DNA from: Bedellia somnulentella
Lineage: Eukaryota > Arthropoda > Insecta > Lepidoptera > Bedelliidae
Length of the DNA: 64,000 bases
Reading direction: 5' to 3'
NCBI GenBank assembly: GCA_963576735.1
Contig: OY755178.1
Span: 10,540,001-10,604,000, forward strand
Shown: positions 60,765-64,000 of the stretch, in pieces
Position numbering within the stretch: position 1 is the first letter of the stretch
Layout: each line of letters opens with the position of its first letter
Program-made: the position numbers and the translations under genes
The notes under the pieces: model-generated
What the model was told of the DNA's origin: nothing
Seen by the model: only the letters and a program-made list of their open reading frames with translations
Databases searched by the model: none

Positions 60765-60992
60765 ATTCGTACATATACTATACGATACGTATCACGGCTA
60801 TAAATCCCAAAAAGGGGTAACCAGAGCTTAAGATTAAAAAATTCCATAACTTATTTTGGAAATTGAGTATTAGTAATATAATGGTTTGGTAGTGGTTTCT
60901 CAACCACATCGCCTAGCAATTAGTTCAAAGTGCCCTAAACTCCAAGTCACCGCTTAACAATACCCACAATAATAGATAGGGTAGTGAATAAT
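60765..60992 (-). mobile_element. SINE-B, old copy
   Basis: CACGGCTATAAATCCCAAAA, GGGGTAACCAGAGCTTA, then weak similarity. Confidence 0.6.
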
Positions 60993-61657
60993 TTTATTGG
61001 CAATAATTACAAAAAAACAGGTTGGCATGCTGTTGAAAGTTTTTAATTTCCTTTTCTAAACTATTGATGTCAATCATAATTGTTCCATAAAACAGATTAT
61101 TTCCCTAGAAATACAGCAACCTCAAATTTTCACATTTTGCTTGAAGAACTTTGATGGTGTATATGATGATAACATATGAAAGATTTACGATATCAACAAA
61201 AATCCATTCAACAAAATTTAACATATTAAAAAGTGATATTGATATTTTTATATTATGAGGGCCGCAGATAGTACTTATCTAATAATAAAACTAAATAATA
61301 GTATAATTAAAAAAGTATTATACATCAATCATATCTTTAGTGCTGGACCAATTTAAGAGACACTTTTACAAATTTTACTTTATCTTGGTGAACCAAAACC
61401 TCAGTATTAAAAATTCATTTTTGCATTTTCAGATAGCTTTATTACAAACCAGACTAATTTGAAGGTAAATTAACACGAAATGCCCAAATACAGTGTCATC
61501 ACAACACGCACTAAGGTCACGCTCCTAAAAAAAAGTTGCTTTACTTCTTTAGAATTTAAGTACGGACAAAAAAACTTAATCCAACCATAATTATAATAAG
61601 GTATGACAAACTTATATAATATATCTCCTTTGGTAACCCATTCGATTTCTGTCTTTT
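60993..61657. other. AT-rich stretch without genes
   Basis: Nothing recognised. Confidence 0.4.
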
Positions 61658-61748
61658 TACTAATAAATAAAGAATAAATAAGGGAAAGAAAAATTTCGAA
61701 ACAGGCGGGAATCGAACCCGCGACCTCGGGTATACGCCCCGACGCTCT
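61658..61748 (-). mobile_element. Family C, copy truncated inside the tRNA-like core
   Basis: Minus strand starts at AGCGTCGGGGCGTATACC (D stem onwards) and ends with CTTATTTATTC and TTATTTATTAGTAA. No snap-back. Confidence 0.75.
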
Positions 61749-63118
61749 TCTATCTTATTATTTAATCAACCATGCACATGCTGTAATAAAAAATCATTAA
61801 TGTATAAAGCAACAAACGAAACAAGATATGTTCTTTTAATACTAAATATTAGTTTTTATGTTTATATAGTACCTAATATCAATCATTTAAACTTATGCAT
61901 GTATTTATTAAAGACAAACAATGTTAAAAAACAATATACATCCACTGGAGTAGAAGACATTATATGTTATTGCCATTTTTTTACTTTGACGTTCATCACG
62001 AGGACATACAATGATATTATTATTTAAAAACGTTAAAAAGATAACTAAACTAACAAATGATAAATCGATTGTGTACGCTGTTACATTAATTACAAAGCAG
62101 CGCTACCGGAAAACTTGGATATAAGACACTTTTGCCCAATGACTTACTTGGTAAAATAACATTAATTTAATATATTACATACGATAGTTATACTTGTTTA
62201 ACATGCGTAAAGCACAACTATCTGTGTTCCGAGCCATTAAACACCACAGACCACTGGCTCCTAAATTGTATCACAATTCAGAACTTTCTCAGCCTCGACG
62301 CTTTCAAATGTATGCCCACAATAATGACTTGCTAACGTGTGTAAAGACGCAGAAATATTTGTTTAGTGTTAATGTATTAGGGATAGACTTGGCCTCAGAT
62401 TACCGAGCTTAATGCATTTGATTCTTGAATTAAGTAATAAATAATCACAAATAATTAAGGATAAACTACAAAATATTTAAAGAAAAAAGGCTTCAAACTT
62501 AAAAAAATAAATAAAAAATGTTAAATGGAATTGGGTTCCTTCTGTAACACTGTCTCTTAATAATAAAATTCATCTATCGAAAAAGTGTTACATTACACAG
62601 CTATCAAGTTTTTCCGTGTCATTGGGTAGATTAAATTGAATCGTGCGAAAAATTTGCTTTGAAATACGATAGTCGGTTTCAGGATATCGTATTTCAATTT
62701 GAGACAAAACTTAGTACTCTTTTTCAGTGTAGTTTGTAAATTATGACTGTAAACGACTCATTTTAATAATTCTTGTAATCAACCTAATAAAACTAGCACA
62801 GATTAAAAGAGACTAATTCATAATAAATGACTTAGCCCCTTTTTGGAAGATGAGGTGAGAATATTTTGTTATGAAAACATTGTTGGGTACATATATAGAT
62901 GGCCAAGCCAATTACATTGCAAATCCAAATATATGGAAGATCGTAGATATATGTTTTTCATAATGTAAAACCTATTTAAAGACCATTTACCGCCCATACG
63001 TATCCAATGAAAAGGTTAGAAACTCATATTAAATACTGTTATAACACAAGTCAACATTCATTCGGGGTGTATTATCATCCGAAATCATTTTGAAGTGTAT
63101 ATCATAATATTTTTAACA
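61749..63118. other. Unique AT-rich stretch
   Basis: Frames of 72-75 codons (61800-62027, 62194-62412) have no recognisable feature. A SINE-B-like remnant may lie at 62830-62890 (CCCCTTTTTGGAAGATGAGG). Confidence 0.3.
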
Positions 63119-63344
63119 TAAATATACATACATATACTTACGGCTACAAATCCCTAGATAGGGTAGGCAGAGCTGAGGAATTAGAAATTCCTCAGCCACT
63201 TTTGGAAAGTTAAGTGGGGAAAGGATGGTAATATAAAGGTTGTTAGTGATGGGTCTCCAACCTCATCGCCCAAAAATCACGTAGTTACGTACACCCACCG
63301 GAAGAAATGGGGTTTTGCTATACTAAGCCGAAACTACACAGCAT
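63119..63344 (-). mobile_element. SINE-B copy
   Basis: ACATACATATACTTACGGCT to GCCGAAACTACACAGC; the TTAGTCGCCTCTTACG segment is shortened. Confidence 0.83.
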
Positions 63345-63403
63345 TTTTTAATCACTACAATATAAAAAATATATCCCTGGTTTTAAAAGATATGTGAAAC
63401 TGA

Positions 63404-63592
63404 TAAATAAAGGATAAACAAAGGAAAGAAAAATTTCGACATTGGCGGGGTTAGCTCAATTGGTAGAGCGACGGGGGCGTATACCCGAGGTCGCGGGTTC
63501 GATCCCCGCCAGTGTCGAAATTTTTCTTTCCTTTGTTTTATCCTTTATTTATTAGTAATAATCCCCACACGAGGTTATCATGAACAAGAACA
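63404..63592 (+). mobile_element. Family C, snap-back copy with ~21-bp target duplication
   Basis: Inverted arms of ~45 bp (tail plus GACATTGGCGGGG and its complement) enclose a tRNA-like core starting TTAGCTCAATTGG. Flanking repeats ending ATATGTGAAACTGA lie at 63383-63403 and 63593-63613 with one mismatch. The core cannot form both the acceptor and T stems normally, because its 5' end was replaced by an inverted copy of its 3' end. Confidence 0.88.
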
Positions 63593-63708
63593 TTAAAAAA
63601 TATGTGAAACTGAACTGTAATGTAATATGAGCACTCTATTTAAGTCCGGTATAAATATTTTTTTCACTTACTATTTTCTGTCTTTGCAAAACTTTTGTAA
63701 CTTAATTT

Positions 63709-63825
63709 AACATACATACATACATATACTCACGGCTATAAATCCCAGGAAGGGGTAGCCAAAGCTAAAGAATTAGAAATTCCTCAGCCACTTTTGTAAA
63801 TTTGAATGGGGAAAAGATAGTTCCA
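63709..63825 (-). mobile_element. SINE-B, 3' half
   Basis: CATA tail, ACTCACGGCTATAAATCCCA, and CCTCAGCCACTTTTG to GGGGAAAAGAT; the 5' half is missing. Confidence 0.8.
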
Positions 63826-64000
63826 ACTTTATTTAACTTAACATTATTCAATATTCCGAAAGCAAAGTTAAAAAATAGAACCGTATCTTTAGTTCAAATA
63901 CATATTTCACAAAATCCACGTCACACAAAGCAAATAGTTCACTAACGACGCAGTTGCACAAGCGGCTTTCCGAGTAAACATAATAAAAAAGTTAAAAGTT
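63826..64000. other. AT-rich window end
   Basis: Nothing recognised. Confidence 0.4.

Noticed and set aside
63442..63516. Functional tRNA gene
   Set aside because: Acceptor and T stems compete for the same 3' bases because the 5' end is an inverted copy of the 3' end.

Overview
The window looks like AT-rich, intron- or intergenic-type DNA of an insect, most probably a moth or butterfly. The reasons are the (TTAGG)n telomere-type motif, the abundant tRNA-derived and LINE-tailed short elements, Helitrons with insect-type termini, a mariner relic, and two insect-like TTLL1 genes. The species is not readable from the sequence. No bacterial genes, rRNA or CRISPR array were seen.

Only two intact protein genes can be supported, both on the minus strand and both without introns: tubulin polyglutamylase TTLL1 paralogues at 30622-31923 (433 aa) and 56943-58232 (429 aa), about 80% identical by eye. 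They keep the TTL/ATP-grasp landmarks. The 56.9 kb copy reads as the more conserved one and the 30.6 kb copy as the more diverged one.

Almost everything else is mobile DNA. Family names used here: SINE-A is a ~370-bp tRNA-headed SINE with a (TTATG)n tail, about 15 copies. SINE-B is a ~245-bp element with a (TATG)n tail, about 30 copies; its last ~40 bp match the 3' end of a LINE found here as two 5'-truncated copies (17.2-18.1 kb and 21.5-21.8 kb), so LINE and SINE-B look like a partner pair. Family C carries a 72-nt cloverleaf-forming tRNA-like core, and in four of its loci has a snap-back structure; one locus is a triple tandem of exact 312-bp units. Helitrons H1 (three copies) and H2 (one copy with a helicase C-terminus) have clear termini. 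DNA transposons: a dead mariner (10.2-11.5 kb), two Tc1-like non-autonomous elements that carry the same nested SINEs (13.3-15.0 and 37.1-38.8 kb), twin 414-bp Harbinger-like MITEs (33.4-34.2 kb), a relic with an unidentified transposon-type protein (39.5-40.6 kb), a ~320-bp-TIR element with a transposase C-terminus (45.6-46.7 kb) and a TTAA-flanked MITE (22.6 kb).

Region by region: 0-9 kb is SINEs, a GC-rich island with TTAGG, two Helitrons and the family C triple repeat. 9-16 kb is SINE-A, mariner and Tc1-like. 17-26 kb is LINE and SINE debris. 28-32 kb is Helitron H1 and the first TTLL1. 33-47 kb is MITEs, the second Tc1-like copy and two transposase relics. 47-56 kb is mostly unique AT-rich DNA with scattered SINE-B and one Helitron. 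56.9-58.2 kb is the second TTLL1. 58-64 kb is SINE-B and family C. All comparisons were made by eye; no database search was possible.
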